Assembly (NCBI GenBank): GCA_002433675.1
Contig: DJIP01000369.1
Coordinates: 844 to 26,883 of the forward strand
Length of the DNA stretch: 26,040 bases
Reading direction: 5' to 3'
Origin: Halomonas halophila
GTDB taxonomy: Bacteria; Pseudomonadota; Gammaproteobacteria; Pseudomonadales; Halomonadaceae
Positions 13,741 through 22,000 of this stretch are shown in pieces. The position numbers and the translations under genes were made by a program. Each line of letters starts with the position of its first letter. Within the stretch, counting starts at the first letter, position 1. Below the pieces are notes generated by a model. The model was not told the origin of the DNA, searched no databases, and saw only the letters and a list, made by a program, of their open reading frames with translations.

Positions 13741-15420
13741 ATGGAGCGTTTTGCCTGGGTGGAAGAGGCATTGGTGTCGTCCGGCACGGTGCTGGTACGC
13801 CTGACGCCGGAGTTGCAGGTGCACGACGTGGTCGGTGATGCCGTGCGCGTGCTGGGCGAGCCTGGAGACGTCTGGATCGGGCGGGGGCTGGCAGAGCTGC
13901 CTGGTGAGGCCGCGGCGGTAGCTGAAGCCTGGGTCTCCCGGGGTGCCGCTCACGCCGGCAAGCCTTCGATGCCGCTGGAAATGGGCGATGGCAGCTGCTG
14001 TCGCCTGGCCGATGGGGGGCTGGTGCTACGACTGTCGGCTCGGCAGAAGGCAAGCCGCGGTGTCATCGCGCGGATGGCCGACCACCTGCCGGTGATGGTG
14101 GCCTACGTCGACCGCGACTTCTGCTTCCGTTTTAACAATCGTGCCTACCTCGACTTCATCGGCCTGCCTGCCGAGGCGCTGATGGGGCAGCCGGTGTCTT
14201 CGGTGCTCGATGCAGGCTCCTACGCCAAGATTCGGCCACGTTTTGATCTGGCGCTGGCGGGGCAGGAGGTCAGCTACGAGGATTCCCTGGTGCTCCAGGA
14301 CGGTCGTCAGATCTACTTCAAGGTCCACTATCTGCCGGACGTGGTGGAAGACGAAGTGATGGGCTTCTACGCCATCATCCAGGACGTCTCCGAGTATCGC
14401 TCGATGATCCAGTTGTTGCGGGATGTCCATACCGGGGTAAATCGCACCGATATCGGAGTATCAGAGATCGTCGACATGCTGCTGCGTGACGCCTTGAGCT
14501 ACCTGAGGCTGGATATCGCGCTGGTCAGTCAGGTCGAGGGGGAGCGTTACATGGTTCGCTGGGCGGCCTCGGATAATGCGCCAGTAGGGGCCGGCGACAG
14601 CTTTGCATTGGGTGACACCTACTGTCGGCTGACCCTCGACGCCGATGACGTTTTCCATACCCACCGCGCCGGACAGGACGAGCGAGTCAAGGGCCACCCC
14701 TGCTACGAGAACTTTCAGCTGGAAACCTATATCGGTGCGCCGCTGCGCATCCAGGGCAAGGTCTGGGGAACCCTGAATTTTTCCAGTCCGTCGGCGCGCC
14801 GACACGCCTTCAGTGAGGTCGACATCGAATTGCTCCGACTGTTGGCCAGTGCCGTCGAACGTGTCATTTCCAACGAGATGGAGGTCGAGCGTATTCGTCT
14901 CGAACGTGATCAGCTGGAAGACCAGGCAATGACCGATGCCTTGACCGGTCTGCCCAATCGAAGCCAGCTGGATCGCCATGTCACCCGCTTGATCGAGGAT
15001 TGCGACAGTGGCGGGGCGGTGTTCTCGCTGGCCGCGGTTGATATCGACTTCTTCAAGCAGGTCAACGATGGTTTCGGTCATTCGGCCGGTGATCAGGTGC
15101 TCACTTGGCTTGCGCAAACGGTGGCCAACTGCCTGCGTGATGGCGATCTGGTCGCGCGCACCGGCGGCGAGGAATTCGTGGTAGTCATGCGGCGTACCGC
15201 CTTGCCCGAGGCGATCAAGGCGGCCGAGCGCGTGCGTCGCGCGGTGGAAGGGGGCGAAATCCGCCTGGCGGATGACCGGATGCTCGGCGTCACCATCAGC
15301 ATCGGCGTCAGTCAGTACCGCAAGGGGGAGGGGTTTGCACCGCTGTTCGAGCGCGCCGACCGGCGCCTGTACAGCGCCAAGCGTAGTGGTCGCAACCGCA
15401 TTGCCAGCCTGGATGAATAG
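13741..15420 (+). CDS. PAS-GAF-GGDEF diguanylate cyclase
   Basis: A 559-residue sensor enzyme predicted to make cyclic di-GMP. It has an N-terminal variable region (1-105), a PAS domain (about 108-222, with LPVMVAYVDRDFCFRFNN and the PAC-type ending GFYAIIQDVSEYR), a GAF domain (about 238-378) and a coiled linker. A GGDEF domain (about 395-555) follows, with DALTGLPNR, DIDFFKQVND and an active GGEEF motif (475-479). The product-inhibition I-site RxxD (RDGD, 466-469) is intact five residues upstream. No transmembrane segment or signal peptide is seen, so it is cytosolic. The ATG at 13741 has AAGGAG (13727-13732) at ideal spacing and is preferred to a longer frame starting at 13675. It could control the adhesin-type locus downstream, but this is only a neighbourhood argument. 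Confidence 0.94.
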   Translation: MERFAWVEEALVSSGTVLVRLTPELQVHDVVGDAVRVLGEPGDVWIGRGLAELPGEAAAVAEAWVSRGAAHAGKPSMPLEMGDGSCCRLADGGLVLRLSARQKASRGVIARMADHLPVMVAYVDRDFCFRFNNRAYLDFIGLPAEALMGQPVSSVLDAGSYAKIRPRFDLALAGQEVSYEDSLVLQDGRQIYFKVHYLPDVVEDEVMGFYAIIQDVSEYRSMIQLLRDVHTGVNRTDIGVSEIVDMLLRDALSYLRLDIALVSQVEGERYMVRWAASDNAPVGAGDSFALGDTYCRLTLDADDVFHTHRAGQDERVKGHPCYENFQLETYIGAPLRIQGKVWGTLNFSSPSARRHAFSEVDIELLRLLASAVERVISNEMEVERIRLERDQLEDQAMTDALTGLPNRSQLDRHVTRLIEDCDSGGAVFSLAAVDIDFFKQVNDGFGHSAGDQVLTWLAQTVANCLRDGDLVARTGGEEFVVVMRRTALPEAIKAAERVRRAVEGGEIRLADDRMLGVTISIGVSQYRKGEGFAPLFERADRRLYSAKRSGRNRIASLDE

Positions 15421-15909
15421 TGCCCAGGTGTCGCCAGGTGCAGCGTTGTCATCGCTGGCGTAGGACTTTGCTCGTGCTTGCGGTCTAGTCTGAAAGTCCA
15501 GTGTGGAGGGTTAGGTAATCTCAGGTGGCTGGGATGAGGTGGCTGTGCTGAGGTAACAGCGGCTGGCACGCCCTGGCATCACTTCCCTGTCACGGAATTT
15601 TGCCACGCCCTCGACCCCGAAGAGTGCCTCCTACCTAGGCGTAGTTCCTGAACTTTCCAGGTTTCAGTGTGTTACCCGATTCCCTTCTGTTGCGGAATGC
15701 GACGGAAGGTATGGATTTTCTCATCTTTTGCGATGTAGTTTCCTACTGCGTCGATACTGCGTTGATCATGTCGTCGTCAATACAGCATACGAGAGCTGTG
15801 TTCCTACAAAAGATGTGGGTAATATCTTACATCCGTTGTTAATAAAATATTACAAAGCAGTCGCGTAATGCCGGTGTTTGTCCCACCGGTGCGCAGGGGA
15901 AAAATCATC
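15421..15909 (+). promoter_or_regulatory. Long intergenic regulatory region upstream of the tolC-sapC-adhesin locus
   Basis: No gene is supported in these 489 bp. Composition drops from GC-rich to strongly AT-rich toward the end (about 15775-15860), as expected of a promoter region. Short inverted repeats are present: CTAC/GTAG arms at 15631-15644, a GTAG/CTAC pair at 15735-15746, and GTAA/TTAC at 15819-15830. A CAGCG/CGCTG hairpin (15441-15457) lies after the cyclase gene but lacks a T tract. I could not assign a specific promoter or regulator. Confidence 0.5.
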
Positions 15910-17277
15910 ATGCATCTCAACAAGCTTGCGTTCGGCCTGGCGTTGGGCGGGTGGGCGTGCCTGCTTGCTCCGTCCGTGCTGGCGGAAAGTCTGCTGGAAC
16001 TTCACGAGCTCGCGGTGGACAGCGATCCTCAGTTTCAGGCCGACTTTCATGGTAAGCAGGCCACCGATGAGCGTTATTATCAGGCGCGCTCAGCGCTGCT
16101 GCCGCAGATCAATGTCAATGTCGAGCGCAGCGAGATCTCCCAGGACATCGTCAGTACCGACAACGAGGTCTACGGCAGCGGCAGCACGTCCTACCCGACC
16201 ACCGTCTACGGTGTCTCGCTCGAGCAGTCGATCTATGACTATTCCCGCTGGGCAGCCTTTGGCCAGGCCAAGCTGGAGATCCAGCAGGCCGCGTCCGAGC
16301 TGGAGGTCTCGCGCCAGGATCTCTACCTGCGGGTGGCCGAACGCTACTTTGCGGTACTCGCCCTGTCGGAAAACCTGAGTTTCCTGCAGGCCGAAAAGAA
16401 GCAGGTCCAGACCAATCTCGAGCAGGTCAGGGCGCGTTTCGAGGACGGTTTGATTCGCGAGATCGACCTGCTCGACGCCCAGGCGCGCTTTCTGCAGGTC
16501 GAGGCGCGCGAGCTGGACGTGGCCAACCGTCTGCGCGATGCCCTCAATGCCCTGGCCGAGGTCAGCGGCGTGCGTCCGGTGGAGCTTAGCCTGGTCGATG
16601 AGGACCTGACGCTGGCGAGCCCAGAACCGTCGTCAGTCGAGGCCTGGATCGAGCTGGCGATGCAGCGCAATCCTCGTCTATCAGCCGCACGGCTGGCGGT
16701 GGAAGTGGCCAATCAGCAGGTCAAGGTGAGTCGTGGTGGTCACTATCCGACCCTCGATCTGAGTCTCGACTACGACAATGACGAGACCGAGGGCTCATTG
16801 TTCGGCGGCGGCAGCGAGGTCGAGACCCAGACCATTCGGGTCGGCCTCGATGTGCCGGTCTACAGCGGTGGGCGAGTGTCGTCGGAGGTGCGCGAAGGGA
16901 CCCGTCTGATCGAGGCAGGGCAGGCGCGACTCGAACAGGTGCGGCGTGAACTCGACCGCGAGATACGTGCGGCCTTCGAGGGTATCGTCACCGCCATGTC
17001 CCGGGTCAGGGCGCTCAGCGAGTCCTTGAGCGCCAACCAGCGCATCGTCGAATACCGCCAGGTGGCCTATGAATCTGGTGTCATGCCGGTGCTCGAACTG
17101 CTCGACGCCGAGCGCGATCTGTTCTTCGCCCGCAGCGAACTTGCCAGTGCGCGCTACGACTACCTGATCAGCGTGCTGCGGCTGAAGCATGCCGCCGGCG
17201 TCATCAATGGCGAAGACCTGGCGGAGATCGACGCCCATATGAATGACCGGATGGACCTCCTTGCCTTCCAGCACTGA
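15910..17277 (+). CDS. TolC-family outer-membrane channel protein (type I secretion)
   Basis: A 455-residue outer-membrane efflux/secretion channel with two repeated OEP domains (about 28-220 and 245-435), each made of long amphipathic helices (for example YLRVAERYFAVLALSENLSF) and beta segments (INVNVERSE, TLDLSLDYDND). A signal peptide covers residues 1-25 (cleavage after PSVLA). TolC-type trimers form the outer-membrane exit of type I secretion systems and efflux pumps. The start at 15910 is chosen because it begins directly at the signal peptide and has AGGGGA upstream; the frame open to 15868 adds a non-signal extension. The position in front of sapC and a giant RTX/LEPR-XLL protein suggests dedicated export of that protein. 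The cognate ABC ATPase and HlyD-like adaptor are not in the window. Confidence 0.92.
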   Translation: MHLNKLAFGLALGGWACLLAPSVLAESLLELHELAVDSDPQFQADFHGKQATDERYYQARSALLPQINVNVERSEISQDIVSTDNEVYGSGSTSYPTTVYGVSLEQSIYDYSRWAAFGQAKLEIQQAASELEVSRQDLYLRVAERYFAVLALSENLSFLQAEKKQVQTNLEQVRARFEDGLIREIDLLDAQARFLQVEARELDVANRLRDALNALAEVSGVRPVELSLVDEDLTLASPEPSSVEAWIELAMQRNPRLSAARLAVEVANQQVKVSRGGHYPTLDLSLDYDNDETEGSLFGGGSEVETQTIRVGLDVPVYSGGRVSSEVREGTRLIEAGQARLEQVRRELDREIRAAFEGIVTAMSRVRALSESLSANQRIVEYRQVAYESGVMPVLELLDAERDLFFARSELASARYDYLISVLRLKHAAGVINGEDLAEIDAHMNDRMDLLAFQH

Positions 17278-18118
17278 ACCCCGGCCCTTCGCCGAGCGTC
17301 AGGCGTTGATCGAGTCCTGGCTCGATAGCCTCGCGCGTCCCTATAGTGCCGAGCGCTCGGTCAAGTGCGCTCCCGCCCGCTGGGCGCATCAGCGCAGGCT
17401 CTACAGTGTGCCGCTCGAGGGCGTTGACGCCGACGATCTTGCGGGGCGCCTCGAGGGGTTACTGGAGTCGCTGGCGCTGGCGCCTGGCGACCGGAGGGCC
17501 TTTGTCGCCGGACTGTCGACGCAGACGATGGCGCACTATCTGCATCTCGGGCTGGAGGCCGCGACCATCAAGGTGTACTGGGAAGCGCCGCTGCCGGACA
17601 AGGCCCTGCCGGGGCGTCGCTTCCCGCTGTACCAGGCATGGAAGTGGCGCCCTGGCGTCGACGCCAGTGTCTCCGACTATGTCCTGCTCGAGAGCGCCGA
17701 GGCGGTGCGCCATGCAATGGCGAGCACGCTTGCGGCGATGCCCCCGCTCGTCGGCGACCTGATCGAACAGCTCGAGGTCAGCCACGCGCTGGCACGAAAG
17801 CCCTGGCCACCGTTGACCGTGAGGATCGAGGAACGGCGCCAGGGCCGCGATACCGGCCGCGATTCCCTCAACCTGCATCTACATCCGGCCGAGATACGTC
17901 TGGGCGAACTGGCGGGCCTTTTGTTGTCGCTGGCTCGCGAGTGGCGCTGTACGTCGCGCGCACAGGCGATCGAGTGGATCGCCGCCCACGGCGACAAGCC
18001 GCTGAGCAACCTTTCTCTGGGGTTCGACGCGAAAGGCGAACCCTTCGTGACCTTCTACCACGGGGTGACGCTGGTCTCCCCGACTTCCACCGGCGCGCTG
18101 GTCGCGCAACGACGCTGA
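17243..18118 (+). CDS. Unrecognised 291-aa protein between tolC and sapC
   Basis: I do not recognise this family. The protein has no signal peptide and no transmembrane helix, so it is probably cytosolic. It is alpha/beta in pattern. Visible landmarks are SVKCAPARWAHQRRLYSVPL (39-58), HLGLEAATIKVYWEAPLP (99-116), a WKWRPG motif (132-137), a basic RIEERRQGRDTGRDS stretch (192-206) and a C-terminal LGFDAKGEPFVTFYHGV segment. The ATG lies 35 bp inside the end of the tolC gene, so the two are probably translationally coupled, although the ribosome site is weak. Codon use matches the neighbours. Co-location with tolC, sapC and the LEPR-XLL protein suggests an accessory role in making or exporting that protein, for example as chaperone or modifying enzyme. 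That role is inference from position only. Confidence 0.8.
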   Translation: MTGWTSLPSSTEPRPFAERQALIESWLDSLARPYSAERSVKCAPARWAHQRRLYSVPLEGVDADDLAGRLEGLLESLALAPGDRRAFVAGLSTQTMAHYLHLGLEAATIKVYWEAPLPDKALPGRRFPLYQAWKWRPGVDASVSDYVLLESAEAVRHAMASTLAAMPPLVGDLIEQLEVSHALARKPWPPLTVRIEERRQGRDTGRDSLNLHLHPAEIRLGELAGLLLSLAREWRCTSRAQAIEWIAAHGDKPLSNLSLGFDAKGEPFVTFYHGVTLVSPTSTGALVAQRR

Positions 18119-18162
18119 CGTCCAGGCCCAGGGACGACACTCAAGTACAAGAGGACTCTTTC

Positions 18163-18966
18163 ATGGCGACTCAACTTCTTATCTATCGCAACGTTCAGCC
18201 GATCACTCGCGACAAGCATGGCGAGCTGTCGCTCAAGGTCGGCAAGGACTTCGGCTTTGCCAGCGGGGTGAACTCGGTGCCGCTGATGGCAGCCGAATTC
18301 CCCACCGCCGCCACCGACCTGCCGATCGTCTTCACCCAGGCCGACGACGGGGTACTGCCGGTGGCCGTGCTGGGACTCGAGCAGGACCAGAATCTGCTGG
18401 TGGACCGTGAAGGCCAGTGGCGCGGTGAGTACGTTCCGGCCTTCTTCCGCCGCTATCCCTTCGTGTTTGCCTCTGCCGACAACGACAAGACCTTCACCCT
18501 GTGCATCGATGATGACTACGAAGGACTCAATCGTGACGGTCGCGGCGAGCGCTTCTTCGACGCCGACGGTGAGCAGACCCAGTACCTGGGCAAGGTGCTG
18601 GACTTCCTGCAGGACTACCAGGCGCACTTCCAGCGCACCCGCGCCTTCTGCGCCCGTCTGGTCGAGCTCGACCTGCTCGAGTCGGTCGAGGCCCAGATTC
18701 GCTTGCCGGAAGGTGGTCAGCGCACCCTGACCGGCTTCCAGGCAGTCAACCGTCAGAAGCTCAAGGCGCTGCCCGAGGACAGCCTCAAGGCGCTGCTGGA
18801 CAGTGACGAACTGGAGCTGCTCTACGTCCATCTGCAGTCGCTGCGCAATCTCAACCGACTGAGCCGTCAGGCGCAGGGTGGTTCGCGGCTGGGTGCTCTG
18901 GCCAAGGGCGATCCCGCCGAGGAGGCGGTCGCTTCCGACGCCGAACAGGACACTCCCGTTCACTGA
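18163..18966 (+). CDS. SapC family protein
   Basis: A 267-residue SapC-family protein (the family is named for a Campylobacter fetus surface-layer locus). Typical segments are an opening YRNVQPITRDKHGELSLK, the FASGVNSVPLMAAEF motif (about 31-45), LPIVFTQ, VLGLEQDQNLLVD, YVPAFFRRYPFVF, and LQDYQAHFQRTRAFCARL near the middle, followed by a conserved GFQAVNRQKLKALPED. It has no signal peptide and is predicted soluble. The start at 18163 has GAGGA (18151-18155) seven bases upstream; a longer frame overlapping the previous gene is rejected. SapC genes are often found beside large secreted RTX-type or S-layer-like proteins, which fits its position directly before the LEPR-XLL gene. The biochemical role is unknown. 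Confidence 0.92.
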   Translation: MATQLLIYRNVQPITRDKHGELSLKVGKDFGFASGVNSVPLMAAEFPTAATDLPIVFTQADDGVLPVAVLGLEQDQNLLVDREGQWRGEYVPAFFRRYPFVFASADNDKTFTLCIDDDYEGLNRDGRGERFFDADGEQTQYLGKVLDFLQDYQAHFQRTRAFCARLVELDLLESVEAQIRLPEGGQRTLTGFQAVNRQKLKALPEDSLKALLDSDELELLYVHLQSLRNLNRLSRQAQGGSRLGALAKGDPAEEAVASDAEQDTPVH

Positions 18967-18976
18967 TCGACCGAGC

Positions 18977-19019
18977 TCAGGGGGCGTATCGTCGCCGCGA
19001 TGCGCCCCCTGACGTTTTT
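18977..19019 (+). terminator. Intrinsic terminator between sapC and the giant LEPR-XLL gene
   Basis: Arms of 15 nt (18977-18991 and 18998-19012), GC-rich with one G-T wobble, enclose a 6-nt loop, and T5 follows at 19015-19019. It lies 11 bp after the sapC stop and only 20 bp before the giant gene's ATG at 19040, so it probably limits read-through into that gene. Confidence 0.85.
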
Positions 19020-19039
19020 CGCCACTGGAGTCCCCCCCA

Positions 19040-22000
19040 ATGAGTCGCCACCAGCGCAAGCCTCTGTCCGAATTGATCGCTCGTCTTCTCCGCCAGCCCA
19101 GGCGTGCTCGTCGTGCCCAGGCAGAGCCGTCCCGGTTCGTGTTCGAGGGACTCGAGCCACGCATGCTGATGTCGGCGGACCCGCTGACCGCCAGCGTGGC
19201 CGGTGGCGCCGAGATGACGTTGCGGGTGGTCGAGGAGAACCAGCAGCAGGTACTGCAGGTGGTCGAACTCGACGAGCAAGGTGTCAGTCAGGTGGTGGCC
19301 TCACGCGGCCTCGATGAGGCCAAGGCCAGTGGCGGAGTGGTCATCCAGGGCAGCGACGCCCAGGACATCCTGCGCGTGGACCAGAGCCTGCTGGGCCAGG
19401 CGGATGGTCTGCTGGTGAGCTTCCAGGGCGGCGACGGCGACGACGTCCTGGCACTCGAGCATAGCCAGGGGCTGACCATCACCTTCGTGGGGGGCGAGGG
19501 CGATGATCGCATCGAGGGCATCCAGGGCAACACCGATTGGCAGGTGAGCGCCGATGGGGCGGGCAGCGTGGACTGGTCGAGCACCACCACGGCGGCGCGC
19601 AACGATAGCTGGCTCAGCTTCACGGGCATCGAGACGGTGAACGCCGCCTCCTATCGCCAGGGCGACGACGGCGTGCTTTCACCTACGGACGATGCCGCCC
19701 AGCACCGGCTCTCGAGCAGCCAGGACGGGGCGCGTTGGTCACTTGACGACGAGGGCAGTCTGGGGCTTGGCAATATCGCGTTCAACGGCATCGACCGACT
19801 CGACGGTCGGGCCGGCCAGATCCTCGACTTCAGCGACTTCTCCACCTCGGTAGAGGTCGATCTGGGGACCGGCAAGGCCACCGGCTTCGTCGGTATCGAC
19901 GGCTTCAATCACGTTATCGGGACCGGCGGCGATGACCGCCTGATCGGTGATGTCACCTCGCAGGTCGACACTATCCTCGACGGGGGTAATGGCAACAACC
20001 TGATCGTGGGGGGCGGCGGCGACGATACCCTGAAAGCCGGCGCCGGTCGCAGTACCCTGGTGTCGCTCAGCGGCAGCGATCGCTTCGAACAGAGCGAGCT
20101 GGGCAGCGAGTTCACCCCCGAGGAGGCCGAGCTGACCTATGTGGTGCAGCGTGCATCTGGGGACATCACCCTGACCAGCTCCGGCGCCACCGGGACGGTC
20201 ACCACCGGCGACGGCAGCCTGAGCTTCCAGCGCCAGCCCGTGGAACTGGTGCTGTCCGCCGCGGGGACCGGCCAGACGCTGAACGCCAGCGGCTACTCGC
20301 TTTCCGGCGTGACTTTCCAGAGCCTGGATGGCGCCAGCAATAGCCAACTTGTCGGCAGCGCACAGGATGACCGATTCGTGCTCAGCGCCGGGGGCGGCAG
20401 TGTCCAGGCCGGTGGCGGCAACGACCGCATCGAGGCCAGCGCCGACGCCGACATGACCCTGACCGATACCGCGCTGAGCGTGACCGGCTGGACTGACTGG
20501 GTATTGGGCGACGTCGAACTCGCCACCCTGGTGGGCGGTGCTTCCGCCAATGTGCTGGACGCCTCTGCGTTCAGCGGTTCGGTTCAGCTGGAAGGCGTCG
20601 CCGGTGACAACACCCTCAAGGCCGGCGCCGGCGACGCGGTACTGCTGGGCGGCAGTGGCAACGACACCCTGGTCGGGGGGGCCGGTGACGACGTGCTGTT
20701 CGGCTATCGCGGCAGCAACAGTCTGGATGGCGGTGCTGGCAACGACTCGGTGCTGGGCAGCACCTCTCACAGCCTGCGCCTGTTCGGCGGCAGCGGCAGC
20801 GCCACCCTGGTGCGCGGCGACGTCGCCGAGGAACGTGAGCTGGTGTGGTCCTACAGCGCCGGTGAGACGGTGGTCTTTCACTTTGCCGGCGAGCAGACAG
20901 CGGCACTGGCCTGGGACGCCGATGCCCTGGCGGTGCAGCAGGCGCTCGAGGCACTGTCTGCGGTGGGCGAAGGCAACTTGCAGGTGGCCCGCGAGCTGTT
21001 CGAATCCGATGGTGAGCAGCAGGTGCGTTGGCGTGTCAGCTTTATCGGCGACTTCATGGCCGTGGCCGACGACGGTTCCTTCGCCAAGGCGTTGGTCGGC
21101 AGTGGTCTGGCGCTGGGGGCTTCCGGGGCCGGTACCACAGTGAGCTCGACCCAGGTGCGCGCTCGGGAAGCGGGACGTGACAGCCTGACCGGTATCGAGC
21201 ATGGCATGCTGCGTGCCGAGTTCGGCGACACCGTGCTCGACGCCAGCGGCTTTGGCGGCAGTGTCTATCTCCAGGGGGGCAGCGGCAACGACCTGATGAT
21301 CGGTGGCGAGGCCACGACCCAGTTTGTGGCGGTGGCCGGGGATAACGTCATTCGTGCCGGGGCTGGGCAGAACGAGATCCGCGGCGGCGTCGGCCAGGAT
21401 CGTCTGGAAATCGTCCTGGCCGATGGCCAGAACGCCGTCAATGTGAGTGGGGACAGCTTCAGCATCGACGGCGGGATCGCCTCGAGCTATCGCGATATCG
21501 AGGCGCTGACGCTGGTCGGCAACGCCAGCGCCAACACCCTCGATGCCAGCGGCTGGCACGGGGTCGGCGAGCAGGCCCGGATCACCGAGCTGATGTCCGC
21601 TGGCGGTGCCTCCAGCGCCGAGATCGAGACCTTCCTCTCGGCGCTGGGCGATGCGATTCCCGGCGCAGAAGACTTCGCCAGCCAGGCGGAATACCAGTCC
21701 TACCTGGCGCGTTACGTCACCGGTAGCGAACTCGAGGACTCCGGCGCGCACCTGAGCTTCACCCTGCAAAGCGGCGAGACGCGGGTGCTCAATGTGGCCG
21801 ACGCCCGCACCCTGGGCGACCTGCTGGTGCTGCTGGGCAACGTCGAGGGTCTGACCGCGAACTTCGATGGTGCCAGCGGGCGCCTTGTGGTCACCGACAC
21901 CACCACGGGAAGCGCGAGCTTCGCCGTCAGCGCCGACGCCACCGCGAAGCTTTTGACCGATGCACTCGGCATGGCCGTCAGTGCCGACAAGTGGCAGAGC

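Noticed and set aside
17638..18162. N-terminal extension of sapC reaching back to 17638
   Set aside because: The extension overlaps the coupled 291-aa gene in another frame, is rich in Arg/Pro as shadow frames are, and the ATG at 18163 has a good ribosome site and matches the usual SapC N-terminus.
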